Assembly: GCA_034429275.1 (NCBI GenBank)
Contig: DAOUFU010000125.1
Location: forward strand, 1 to 26,004
DNA from: DAOUFU01 sp034429275
GTDB lineage: Bacteria; Chloroflexota; Anaerolineae; Aggregatilineales; Aggregatilineaceae
DNA length: 26,004 nucleotides
Direction of reading: 5' to 3'
In this document: piece by piece, positions 1-10,680 of the stretch
Numbering within the stretch: position 1 is the first letter of the stretch
Layout of the letters: every line of letters begins with the position of its first letter
The notes under the pieces: generated by a model
Told to the model about the DNA's origin: nothing
What the model saw: only the letters and a program-made list of their open reading frames with translations
Databases searched by the model: none
Program-made: the position numbers and the translations under genes

Positions 1-370
1 CGAGAACCTTCATTGAGCGAGCGCACCTGGCCGCTTCGGAATCGCACGGAAAACGACTCGTGCCGCATGGTGCCATCCCTTCTTATGGGAGTCTTGTGGT
101 CCCACCAGGGCAAAAGTCAGCACAACGCAGGGTGTGCGCGGGGTCTCATAGAATGGGCAGGGGCGGTTGGGGAATAGTGCGCCTTGCCCGGCCAAGAACC
201 GCGCCAGGAGCGCCTTTCTGCCGACTCGTATGGGCGCAAATGCGCGGTATACTAGGGCGCGGCACTTGGTCCTGTTCGCTATGAGGATTGGCGCGCTGTC
301 GCTTTGCCCCCACGGGTTGAGCTTCTCGCTGCCCCGCGTCCGATCCACCGTTTGAGGAGACATTTCTGCA
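1..370. other. Leader region with no supported gene
   Basis: No reading frame here shows a recognisable protein; the open frames on both strands look like chance frames in GC-rich DNA. The only signals I see are a possible -10 box (TATACT, 248-253) without a convincing -35 partner, and the ribosome binding site GAGGAGA at 354-360 serving the next gene. Any promoter for that gene probably lies between about 220 and 340. Confidence 0.5.
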
Positions 371-1576
371 ATGCGTATTCTTGTTCTTGGTGGCGATGGC
401 TACCTGGGCTGGGCTACCGCGATGTATTTCAGCCAGCGTGGGCATGATGTGGCGGTGGTGGATAACTTTTTGCGGCGCATGATGCACATCGAGCGCGGTA
501 CCGACAGCCTGACGCCGATTGCGTCGCTGCATACGCGCATTGACGCATGGAAAGAAGTCAGCGGCAAGACGATTGAACCGTTCATTGGCGATATCAAAGA
601 CTGGCATTTCATCAGCCGGGTGATCCGCGACTTCAAGCCCGAAGTAATCGTGCATTATGGCGAAATCCCCAGCGCGCCCTATTCGATGATCGATGTGCAC
701 CACGCCGTGCAGTGCCACGAGAACAACGTCAACGGCACGCTCAACGTGCTGTGGGCCATGCACGAATTCGCCCCCGAAGCCCACCTGATCAAACTGGGCA
801 CGATGGGCGAATATGGCACGCCTAATATCGACATTCCCGAAGGATATTTCGAGGTGGAATATCGCGGTCGGAAGGATACGCTGCCGTTCCCAAAGCAGGC
901 CGGGTCGTTCTATCACCTGACTAAAGTCCACGACAGCAACAACATCATGTTTGCCTGCCGGATCTGGGGCCTGCGCGCTACCGATCTGAACCAGGGCGTC
1001 GTGTACGGCATCGAGACCGAAGAATCCCGGCTGGATGATCGACTGCTGACCCGCTTCGATTACGACGAATCATTCGGCACGGCGCTTAACCGCTTCTGTG
1101 TGCAGGCCGTGGCCGGGATTCCACTCACGCTCTATGGCAAGGGCCACCAGACTCGCGGCTATCTGAATATCCTCGACACGCTGCAATGCGTCGAGATCAC
1201 GGCTAACAATCCGCCCGCGCCCGGCAAGATGCGCGTGTTCAACCAGTGGGTCGAGCGGTTCTCGGTGGTGGACCTGGCGCTGCATGTGCGCACTGCTGCC
1301 CGCGCGGTCGGTCTCGATGTCAAGATCGCCCATTACCAGAACCCGCGCCGCGAGGCCGAAGAGCATTACTACAACCCGGATCACAAAAGCCTGTACGACC
1401 TGGGGCTGAAGCCACACCTGCTCTCGGACTCGCTGGTGGAGAGCGTGATCAACCGGGTGGTGCAGTACAAAGACCGCATCATCGACCATTCGATCATTCC
1501 GCGCATCACCTGGGAAAAGGGCGGGACCAACGAGTATTCCGAAATCATCGAATACGAAGACGACCCCAACCGTTAA
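371..1576 (+). CDS. sqdB: UDP-sulfoquinovose synthase (SQD1/SqdB)
   Basis: Makes UDP-sulfoquinovose from UDP-glucose and sulfite, the headgroup donor for the sulfolipid SQDG; expected in the cytoplasm. The 401-residue protein is an extended short-chain dehydrogenase. The NAD-binding glycine motif GGDGYLG is at 7-13. The SQD1-specific stretches LTPIAS (48-52 region), SAPYSMID (101-108), LGTMGEYGTPNID (142-154) and ATDLNQGVVYG (203-213) are all present. Candidate catalytic residues are T144, Y181 and K185, matching the Thr/Tyr/Lys set known in plant SQD1 at nearly the same numbering. Length is normal for the bacterial family. The ATG is preceded by GAGGAGA ten bases upstream. No SqdX/SQD2 glycosyltransferase is adjacent. 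The next gene is convergent, so this is probably a single-gene transcript. Confidence 0.93.
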   Translation: MRILVLGGDGYLGWATAMYFSQRGHDVAVVDNFLRRMMHIERGTDSLTPIASLHTRIDAWKEVSGKTIEPFIGDIKDWHFISRVIRDFKPEVIVHYGEIPSAPYSMIDVHHAVQCHENNVNGTLNVLWAMHEFAPEAHLIKLGTMGEYGTPNIDIPEGYFEVEYRGRKDTLPFPKQAGSFYHLTKVHDSNNIMFACRIWGLRATDLNQGVVYGIETEESRLDDRLLTRFDYDESFGTALNRFCVQAVAGIPLTLYGKGHQTRGYLNILDTLQCVEITANNPPAPGKMRVFNQWVERFSVVDLALHVRTAARAVGLDVKIAHYQNPRREAEEHYYNPDHKSLYDLGLKPHLLSDSLVESVINRVVQYKDRIIDHSIIPRITWEKGGTNEYSEIIEYEDDPNR

Positions 1577-1606
1577 CGCCGCGAATGACCTGCGAGCAGA
1601 GACAAT

Positions 1607-1639
1607 CACAGGCCAGCCGGTTACCCGTGCTGGCCTGTG
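1607..1639. terminator. Strong hairpin between convergent genes
   Basis: An 11-bp perfect stem (CACAGGCCAGC at 1607-1617 with GCTGGCCTGTG at 1629-1639) surrounds an 11-base loop. It lies between the stops of the sulfoquinovose synthase gene (+) and the dehydrogenase gene (-). There is no clear T-tract on either side, so it may act as a bidirectional terminator or as a 3'-end stabiliser. Confidence 0.5.
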
Positions 1640-1699
1640 TGAGTCTGTGGAGTGAATTCAGCGGGCGAGGGGAGCCTGCGGCGCGGCGAAAGCGCCGTG

Positions 1700-2914
1700 C
1701 TAGAGATTGAGCGCCGTGCCTGCTGCGCCGGGAGCCTCACCGGGATACGCTTCCGGCGAGACGCGGCCAGTCTGGGGGGCATTGCCCTGGAACGGCTGCT
1801 GTGCCGGGGTCTGCTCGGTGGGCTGCTCGACCTGGGCCTGGCCTGCCTCGTGGATAGCCATCATGCGCTGGGAATCGCTGAGGGTCCAGGTGTGATCGCG
1901 GATCACCAGGCCCGCCGCTTCGAGCGCGGCATTGAGCGGGGCCGAGCCAGGCTCCATATCATGCAGGATGCTGTAGGGCGGCTGGGTGGCGTTCAGCAGC
2001 AGGGGCAGATTGTTCATGACCAACTGAACGTCGGTCGAGCGCAGCTGGTCGAGCGGCACCCCTGCCTGCTCCAGCGCGGTCCGCAGAGCGGTTGGGGCCT
2101 GCCCGTGCAGCGCGCTGATCAGCAGCAGGCACGGCCCAACGACTGCCGCATGGGGCAGTTCGTCGCCGGTCTGTGCCGCGATCATCTCTGCCAGGTCGTG
2201 ATCAGAGCCATACTGCGCGCGAGTGTGCCCCAACTGGTTCGAAAGCTGCACCGCGCTGATCATCAGGTTGAGCAGCAGGTGCAGCCCGCTGCCATCGGCC
2301 TGGCCCATCAGCGGCGCGCCCTTGATGACCTCTTTGGCCAGGGCCGCCGCCAATGCTGCCGCCCACGACTCGAAGCGTTGCTCGCGCGGGGTCTTGCCAT
2401 GCTGCGCCGCATAGCGCCAATCGAGCAGGCCGGTAACAATCGACAGCACGTCCACCATTCCACCCGCGCGGATTTCTGCCGGGGCCGCCTGGAGCACGGT
2501 CCAATCCAGGATGATTTCGGTGGCCGGGCCGGTTTCTTCCCATACGAAACGCGACGAGCCGCCGTCCTGGTCGTCGATGCGTGCGCGCGGCGTGAGCATC
2601 CAGTCGCTGTCGAGCGCAGTGGGCACGATCACCAGGGGGACTCCGCGCCGGGCCGCGATGACTTTGCCCGCCATGACGGGTGCGCCCTGTCCCACTGCGT
2701 AGATGACCTTGACCTGTGCAGGCAGGTTATCGGCCAGGTAATCGAACAGCGCGCGGCTGTAACTGGCCGGTTCGGCCTGGATCACGACCGGCAGCGCAAG
2801 CTGCGCGCTCAAGCTCGCCCAGGTCTCCGCGCTGGTCAAAAGGGCGACCGGGCGTTTTTCGTCCACCAAATTCAATTCCCGGAAGACGATCCGGGGCAAG
2901 GGCCAGATTGCCAT
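1700..2914 (-). CDS. Glycerol-1-phosphate dehydrogenase-like protein (Fe-ADH superfamily)
   Basis: The 404-residue protein resembles the sn-glycerol-1-phosphate dehydrogenase/AraM branch of the iron-containing alcohol dehydrogenase and dehydroquinate synthase superfamily. Supporting features are VPTALDSD (near 97-104), the GGMVDVLS block with candidate metal ligand D155, H239 in GSDHDLAE and H255 in LPHAAVVG, which together form the expected Asp-His-His set. Oddities: the usual GGGxxxDxxK nucleotide motif is altered (VGQGAPVMAGK), and the C terminus carries a tail of about 45 residues rich in Gln, Pro and Ala. The exact substrate is therefore uncertain. I chose the ATG at 2914 because GGAGAA lies six bases upstream; an in-frame GTG at 2944 would add ten residues. 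It is divergent from the nucleoside transporter operon. Other possible roles are glycerol dehydrogenase or a dehydroquinate-synthase-like cyclase. Confidence 0.72.
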   Translation of the reverse strand: MAIWPLPRIVFRELNLVDEKRPVALLTSAETWASLSAQLALPVVIQAEPASYSRALFDYLADNLPAQVKVIYAVGQGAPVMAGKVIAARRGVPLVIVPTALDSDWMLTPRARIDDQDGGSSRFVWEETGPATEIILDWTVLQAAPAEIRAGGMVDVLSIVTGLLDWRYAAQHGKTPREQRFESWAAALAAALAKEVIKGAPLMGQADGSGLHLLLNLMISAVQLSNQLGHTRAQYGSDHDLAEMIAAQTGDELPHAAVVGPCLLLISALHGQAPTALRTALEQAGVPLDQLRSTDVQLVMNNLPLLLNATQPPYSILHDMEPGSAPLNAALEAAGLVIRDHTWTLSDSQRMMAIHEAGQAQVEQPTEQTPAQQPFQGNAPQTGRVSPEAYPGEAPGAAGTALNL

Positions 2915-3013
2915 CGCGCATTCTCCGTCCACTTCACAAGGCACTTTTTGCCGCGCGCCGGGGAAAGTCCGCCGGGCACTATGCGTTTAGTGTAGTGCGA
3001 ATCGGTTGTGAAG

Positions 3014-3043
3014 TCCAGCACAGCGGACTCCAACACAGCGGAC
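3014..3043. repeat. 15-bp tandem direct repeat
   Basis: Two adjacent copies of TCCAGCACAGCGGAC (3014-3028) and TCCAACACAGCGGAC (3029-3043) differ at one base. They lie between the divergent dehydrogenase and transporter genes, just upstream of the transporter promoter. They could be a regulator site or a simple duplication. Confidence 0.6.
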
Positions 3044-3059
3044 CGGCCCGGAGCCACAT

Positions 3060-3089
3060 TTAACCGTTTTTTGTCCACTCCGGTATAAT
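3060..3089 (+). promoter_or_regulatory. Predicted sigma-70 promoter of the nucleoside transporter operon
   Basis: A consensus -10 box TATAAT is at 3084-3089, with TTAACC at 3060-3065 as a 4-of-6 -35 match and an 18-bp spacer. The start codon of the first permease follows about 50 bases later. No riboswitch-like structure was recognised in the leader. Confidence 0.6.
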
Positions 3090-3138
3090 GGTCCGCCATT
3101 GGTGAACGCAGTCACGAGTCGAACGAGGCCAACTGCCT

Positions 3139-4302
3139 ATGGCATCAACGGAACTTTCTCAGCACGCCGCGCCGCTGCCCCGCGCCGCCGTGCGACGCGG
3201 TCGCTTGTGGCCGATTCTCCAGAGTCTGCTTGTCCCCATCCTATCGGTGTTTACGGCCATCCTGGTCGGCTCGGTGTTGATCCTGCTCAACGGGCGCGAC
3301 CCGATCACCGCCTTCAACGGGTTATTCCAGGGGGCGTTCATGGAGCCGCGCGGTTTGCTGGCGACCTTCCGCAACATGACGCCGCTGGTGCTGGCAGGGC
3401 TGTCGGTGGTCTTTGCCTATAAGAGCGGCCTGTTCAACATCGGCGTGCAGGGCCAGTTGATTATGGGATCGGTGGCGGCGGCCTGGATCGGCTTTGCGGT
3501 GAAGGGGCTGCCGCCGGTGCTGCACATCTCGCTGGCTATCGCTGCTGCGATGGCGGTGGGTGCCCTGTGGGCCGGGATCGCCGGGGCGCTCAAAGCTTTT
3601 GCCGATGCCCACGAAGTGATCACAACCATCATGCTCAACTATATCGCGGCGCTGCTGGCCGGGTGGCTGATCTCCACCGGCAGCGATGGATCGCGGCCTG
3701 GTCCGCTGGCCAGCCCGGAATCCAAGCTGGACGCCATCGCCAAGACCCCCTCGATTCTCAAAAGCGCCGAACTGCCGGTGATCATCCGCGTATCGTCCAA
3801 TTCCGACCTGCACGTGGGCATCTTCATCGCCCTGGTGATGTCGGTTGTGATCATGCTGCTGCTGTACCGCACAACGTTCGGCTTCCAGCTCCGTATGACC
3901 GGCCACAGCCCCAGCGCAGCCCACTACGCGGGCGTCAATGTCAAGCGGATCACCGTGCTGACGATGGTGATCGCGGGGGCGCTGGCCGGGCTGGCCGGTG
4001 GCATTCAGACGCTGGGCGTGAACCACAATTATGAGGGCAATCAAAGCCTCGGCCTGGGGTTCGACGGCCTGACGGTGGCGTTTCTGGCGAACCTGCACCC
4101 GCTTGCCGTCAACTTCTCCGCCTTTTTGTTTGGGGCGATGGACGCCGGTACGGCACGGATGGCGCTGGATGCTGATATTGCTAACGAGCTGATCAAGGTG
4201 ATCCAGGCCATGATTTTGATGTTCGTCGCTGCCGACCAGATCATCCGTCGCCTGTACCGGATCAAGGGCCGAGGCGCGGACTTGCGGATCGGACGGGAAT
4301 AG
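3139..4302 (+). CDS. Nucleoside-type ABC permease, NupP/YufP-like
   Basis: A 387-residue inner-membrane permease of the BmpA-associated (branched-chain amino-acid/nucleoside) importer family. A basic cytoplasmic N terminus is followed by a membrane segment near 27-50. The family motif YKSGLFNIGVQGQLIMG is near 94-110, and the segment around AGALKAFADAHEVITTIMLNYIA (150-172) matches the loop and helix expected to contact the ATPase. About eight to ten hydrophobic helices follow. It starts an operon with a second permease ten bases downstream, a small membrane protein and the ATPase. The substrate is probably a nucleoside by family, but lipoprotein-bound purines, autoinducers or other small molecules are also known for relatives. 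The ATG is preceded by a weak GAGG. Confidence 0.88.
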   Translation: MASTELSQHAAPLPRAAVRRGRLWPILQSLLVPILSVFTAILVGSVLILLNGRDPITAFNGLFQGAFMEPRGLLATFRNMTPLVLAGLSVVFAYKSGLFNIGVQGQLIMGSVAAAWIGFAVKGLPPVLHISLAIAAAMAVGALWAGIAGALKAFADAHEVITTIMLNYIAALLAGWLISTGSDGSRPGPLASPESKLDAIAKTPSILKSAELPVIIRVSSNSDLHVGIFIALVMSVVIMLLLYRTTFGFQLRMTGHSPSAAHYAGVNVKRITVLTMVIAGALAGLAGGIQTLGVNHNYEGNQSLGLGFDGLTVAFLANLHPLAVNFSAFLFGAMDAGTARMALDADIANELIKVIQAMILMFVAADQIIRRLYRIKGRGADLRIGRE

Positions 4303-4312
4303 GGAACGGCTT

Positions 4313-5314
4313 ATGGAAACAGAAATCGCACTGGCCATTATCGCCACCATCAACGCGACCATTCGCTTCTCGGTGCCGATTACGTTGGGCGCGATGAGCG
4401 GCATCCTCAGCGAGCGCTCCGGCATCGTCAACATCGGCATCGAGGGCATGATGCTGATGTCGGCTTTCGCCGGGTTCATCACCAATGTGGCGCTGAGCGA
4501 ACCCGGCGTTTCCGAGACACTGCAAGCGGCCCCGGTCCGGCTGACGCTCTCGGTGGCCGTCGCGCTGATGGCGGGCGGGCTGATGGGTTTGCTGCATGCG
4601 CTGCTCTCGATCCAGTACAAGGTGGACCAGATTGTCAGCGGCACCGTGATCAACATCCTGGCGCTGGGCCTGACCGGCTATTTCTACCCGCGCGACACGC
4701 ACACGATGGGCAAGCTGCCCTCGCTGATCAGCAATCCGTTCGACAAAGCCGATGCCTGGGCGCTGAAGATCAGCGACAATATGACGTTCTATCTGCCCTA
4801 CGACATCGGGCGCATTTTGTTTGATAAAGACATCATCACCTACCTGACGCTGATCCTGGTGTTTGTGCTCGGATGGGCGCTGTATAACACTACCTGGGGA
4901 TTGCGCACCCGCTCCATTGGCGAGAATCCGCGCGCCGCCGATACGCTGGGCATCAACGTGTACCGGATGCAGTATACCAACCTGCTGTTCAGCGGCATGA
5001 TGGCCGGACTGGCGGGGGCATTCCTCTCGCTGGCGGCGGTGGGCACCTTCGAGCGCAACATGACGACCGGGCGCGGCTTCATCGCGCTGGCAGTGATGAT
5101 CTTCGGCAACTGGCGGCCTTCCGGGGCGCTGCGTGGGGCGCTGCTGTTCGGCTTCGCGATGGCGCTGCAAGGCCAGCTCCAGCAGTTTGGCATCGATTTC
5201 CCGCACCAACTGGTGAGTATGCTGCCGTACATTCTGACGATTGTGGTGCTGGCCGGGTTCGTGGGCCGGGCGCGGCCCCCGGCGTTTGCGGGCAAAGCCT
5301 ACGAGGTGGAATAG
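4313..5314 (+). CDS. Nucleoside-type ABC permease, NupQ/YufQ-like
   Basis: The second permease of the importer, 333 residues and of normal family length. The motif ERSGIVNIGIEGMMLMSAF (38-56) parallels the NIGVQG motif of the upstream permease, and QYKVDQIVSGTVINILALG (103-121) parallels its HEVITTIMLNYIAAL segment. These are the paired features of the heterodimeric NupP/NupQ core. Multiple hydrophobic helices span the length. AGGGAA lies upstream of the ATG. The stop codon is one base before the ATG of the next gene, so translation is very likely coupled. Confidence 0.9.
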   Translation: METEIALAIIATINATIRFSVPITLGAMSGILSERSGIVNIGIEGMMLMSAFAGFITNVALSEPGVSETLQAAPVRLTLSVAVALMAGGLMGLLHALLSIQYKVDQIVSGTVINILALGLTGYFYPRDTHTMGKLPSLISNPFDKADAWALKISDNMTFYLPYDIGRILFDKDIITYLTLILVFVLGWALYNTTWGLRTRSIGENPRAADTLGINVYRMQYTNLLFSGMMAGLAGAFLSLAAVGTFERNMTTGRGFIALAVMIFGNWRPSGALRGALLFGFAMALQGQLQQFGIDFPHQLVSMLPYILTIVVLAGFVGRARPPAFAGKAYEVE

Positions 5315-5315
5315 C

Positions 5316-5686
5316 ATGAGTAAAGCGCGCAATAAAATGCGCACGGCTCAGGCGGCCCAACTGCTCGCCAGCCGCACCCGCCAGCGCGACGTGTTCGGCC
5401 CTGGATGGATCATGATCGTCTTGGGGATCGCGTTGAGCGTGGATGCGCTGGCGGGTCCCCGGCTGCCGGAGGGCGTCCGGCTGGGCCTGGTGGTCGTCCT
5501 CAGTTTGTGGGCCGGGCTGATCGGTTGGCAGCACTGGCAGGCCGCCAGAAAGCGCGAGATTCTGATCGCGGGTGGGTTTCTCGTTCTCGGCGGGTTGGGG
5601 ATTGTGATGGGGATGACCCTGCAGTTGCCCTGGGCACTGCTGCTGATTGCATTTGCGCTGCGGCTGTTGTTCGGTCGTGACCGGTG

Positions 5687-5687
<1 letters not shown>
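5316..5687 (+). CDS. Small four-helix membrane protein of the transporter operon
   Basis: A 123-residue protein I do not recognise. A basic N terminus of about 26 residues is followed by four hydrophobic segments near 29-46, 55-72, 81-100 and 103-119, ending in a short basic tail. It sits between the second permease and the enlarged ATPase: its ATG follows the upstream stop by one base and its TGA overlaps the ATPase start region (GTGATG). That packing implies co-translation and a role in the same complex. Standard Nup/Bmp operons lack such a gene. I chose the ATG at 5316; an in-frame start further upstream would run inside the permease gene. It may be an assembly factor or an accessory membrane subunit; this is inference from position only. 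Confidence 0.8.
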
Positions 5688-8947
<3,260 letters not shown>

Positions 8948-8958
8948 CGCGACAGGCA

Positions 8959-8991
8959 GGGAAGAGGCGCGGTGTTCCCGTACCTCTTCCC
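8959..8991 (+). terminator. Hairpin after the transporter operon
   Basis: A 9-bp perfect stem (GGGAAGAGG at 8959-8967 with CCTCTTCCC at 8983-8991) has a 15-base loop and starts 12 bases after the ATPase stop. No T-tract follows, so it may be a weak terminator or a 3'-end protector. Confidence 0.5.
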
Positions 8992-9013
8992 GTCCTCAGG
9001 GTAAAATTTGCTC

Positions 9014-9042
9014 TTGTCAAATCCCGAAAGCTGATCTATACT
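9014..9042 (+). promoter_or_regulatory. tRNA-Gly promoter
   Basis: TTGTCA (9014-9019) and TATACT (9037-9042) are each five-of-six consensus matches separated by exactly 17 bp. The tRNA begins 27 bases after the -10 box. Confidence 0.8.
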
Positions 9043-9069
9043 TCGGGTTACTTCGGCAACGAAGTCCAC

Positions 9070-9141
<72 letters not shown>

Positions 9142-9144
9142 CAG

Positions 9145-9182
9145 AAACAACCGTTGCGCACATGTGCAGCGGTTGTTTTTTT
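9145..9182 (+). terminator. Rho-independent terminator of tRNA-Gly
   Basis: A 13-bp stem with one G-U pair (AAACAACCGTTGC at 9145-9157 with GCAGCGGTTGTTT at 9166-9178) has an 8-base loop and continues into a run of seven T. It starts four bases after the tRNA end. Confidence 0.92.
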
Positions 9183-9584
9183 ACCCTGTTGTGCGCCTGT
9201 TTGCAGCAATATTGCTGTAAAAATCCACGGCCCATCTCAGCGAGAATTGTGCGGCGGCTCCTGGATAAGTTCGCACCTATCCAGCCATGACTTGGGCAAT
9301 TTCAGCAGCGCCATTGTTAAGTGCCCTCAGCGTAGAACCCGTTACCGCGCAAGTTTGAAGCGAAAAAAGCGCCAGTCACCCACCGTGTGACTAATTGGTT
9401 ACCATAAAAAAGGGCAGCAGGTAACCTCATAGACGCACCTCACGGCGGTTGGGTTCGAACGCGCCACGAATCAGGGCGTTCAGGCCGTAAGTGCGCTGTA
9501 TGTCTTCTGCGGCGTCGGCCACCTCGTCAACGCCCGCTTGTTCCATAGCCAGCACGCGCGTCGGGCGCGGTGCGGTGTGTTTGC
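9183..9584. other. Gene-poor stretch downstream of the tRNA
   Basis: No intact gene is supported here. I see two short palindromes: GTCAC/GTGAC around 9375-9391, and GGTTACC (9397-9403) with GGTAACC (9420-9426). A possible gene remnant lies on the minus strand (separate entry). The first half has lower coding character than its surroundings. Confidence 0.5.
9427..9561 (-). pseudogene. Possible remnant of a DinB-like polymerase C terminus
   Basis: The last ~44 codons of a minus-strand frame read as a protein-like tail with an amphipathic helix and AAEDIQRTYGLNALIRG, ending in TGA at 9427-9429. The pattern of a helix followed by an R-F/Y-G-x-x-A-I-x-R-G element resembles the extreme C terminus of Y-family DNA polymerases. 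No upstream part of such a gene remains; the frame continues into the LacI regulator region. It may also be chance coding in GC-rich DNA. Confidence 0.22.
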
Positions 9585-9613
9585 TTGACGGCGGCAGGGC
9601 TTGATGGTACTGT
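9585..9613 (+). promoter_or_regulatory. Promoter of the inositol-locus LacI regulator
   Basis: TTGACG (9585-9590) and TACTGT (9608-9613) are separated by 17 bp. Transcription should begin near 9620, directly upstream of the operator-like palindrome at 9623-9638. Confidence 0.6.
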
Positions 9614-9622
9614 TCATCATGC

Positions 9623-9638
9623 GTGTAAACCTTTTCTC
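9623..9638. promoter_or_regulatory. Operator-like site O1 (LacI family)
   Basis: GTGTAAACCTTTTCTC matches the better palindrome at 11724-11739 at 14 of 16 positions. It overlaps the expected transcription start of the regulator gene, so it fits autorepression. Confidence 0.6.
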
Positions 9639-9660
9639 TGGGTAGAAAGGGGACAGGGCC

Positions 9661-10662
9661 ATCATCACCATCAAGGATGTAGCAGCCGAGGCGAAAGTCT
9701 CGATAGCCACCGTTTCGCGCGTGCTCAACGGCAAGGGGCGAGTGAACCAGGAACTGCAAGAGCGCGTGATGGCGGCGATAGATCGGCTGGGATACCGGCC
9801 CAATGCGATTGCCCAGGGGCTGCGTCGCAGCGCGACTCGCTCAGTAGGCGTGCTGATGCCGCGCATCAACGAGCCATTTTTCGGCGCGCTGGCGTTTGCC
9901 ATCGAGAGGACGCTGTTTGCCAGCGGCTACCGTGGCCTGCTGTGCAGTACCGAAGAAAAGCCGGATAAAGAACGCGCTTATGTGGATATGCTGCTCACCC
10001 AGCAGGTGGATGCCTTCATTTATTTCCCCTCGATCACGGGCAGCGCGGACAATGTGTGCGAGATTGCCGGGCGGGGCATCCCGATGGTGCTGATCGAGCG
10101 CGCCATCAGCGGCTGCGAGGTCAGCCGCGTGCTGATCAGCAACTTCCAGGGGGGCTATGACGGGGCGCGGCACCTGGTCGAACTGGGGCACACCCACATC
10201 GGCGTGATCTGCGCGAATCTGGAGAGTATGCCGGTCGAGCGGCTTTCTGGGGTGCAGCGCGCGTTCGCCGAGGCCAGGGTGCAGCACGATGTGCGCATCA
10301 TGAGCCGCGAATCCGATTTCCAGACGGGGTATGAAGCTGCCCTCGACATGCTCGACCGGTCATCCCGACCCACCGCCATCTTCGCCCTGACCGACTCGAT
10401 CGCCATCGGGACGCTGCACGCCGCGGCTCACCTGGGCATTCGCGTGCCGCAGGAATTGTCCGTGATGGGGTTTGACAACATCTCGCTGGCTTCGTTCGCC
10501 ATCCCGCCCCTGACGACCGTCGCACAGCCCATCGACGAGATCGGGGAATCCGCCGTGAGTATACTGCTCCACCACCTGCAAGACCCCGAAGCGCCGCCGG
10601 AGACGATTATGCTCAACACCCATCTGATCGTGCGGCAGTCCACCGCGCGGCCCGGAGGTTGA
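9661..10662 (+). CDS. LacI-family regulator of the inositol locus, apparent AUC start
   Basis: A 333-residue repressor of normal LacI-family length. The N-terminal helix-turn-helix is complete (TIKDVAAEAKVSIATVSRVLN, 3-23, given here as a motif region), with hinge-like NAIAQGLRR (near 46-54) and a periplasmic-binding-protein-like sensor domain that ends with the usual LIVRQST. The frame has no ATG, GTG or TTG before the DNA-binding helix: TAG at 9643 is followed by five sense codons and then ATC ATC ACC. AAGGGG lies eight bases before the ATC at 9661, which is where LacI proteins normally start (M-x-T-I-K-D-V). The first in-frame NTG (9721) would delete the DNA-binding helix. I infer AUC initiation, or a recently lost start codon. 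The effector is likely inositol or a breakdown product. Confidence 0.85.
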   Translation: MITIKDVAAEAKVSIATVSRVLNGKGRVNQELQERVMAAIDRLGYRPNAIAQGLRRSATRSVGVLMPRINEPFFGALAFAIERTLFASGYRGLLCSTEEKPDKERAYVDMLLTQQVDAFIYFPSITGSADNVCEIAGRGIPMVLIERAISGCEVSRVLISNFQGGYDGARHLVELGHTHIGVICANLESMPVERLSGVQRAFAEARVQHDVRIMSRESDFQTGYEAALDMLDRSSRPTAIFALTDSIAIGTLHAAAHLGIRVPQELSVMGFDNISLASFAIPPLTTVAQPIDEIGESAVSILLHHLQDPEAPPETIMLNTHLIVRQSTARPGG

Positions 10663-10680
10663 TCCCTCTCAGGGACCTTC

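Noticed and set aside
1652..2995. A 447-codon plus-strand frame opposite the dehydrogenase-like gene
   Set aside because: Low-complexity Arg/Gln/Leu composition and no motifs; the minus strand encodes a protein with clear family motifs.
2945..3138. Purine riboswitch upstream of the nucleoside-type transporter
   Set aside because: The leader after the predicted promoter is only about 40 bases long and shows none of the conserved purine-aptamer loop sequences.
3322..4656. A 444-codon minus-strand frame opposite the two permeases
   Set aside because: His/Gln/Arg-rich composition without motifs; it covers the end of one convincing gene and the start of another.
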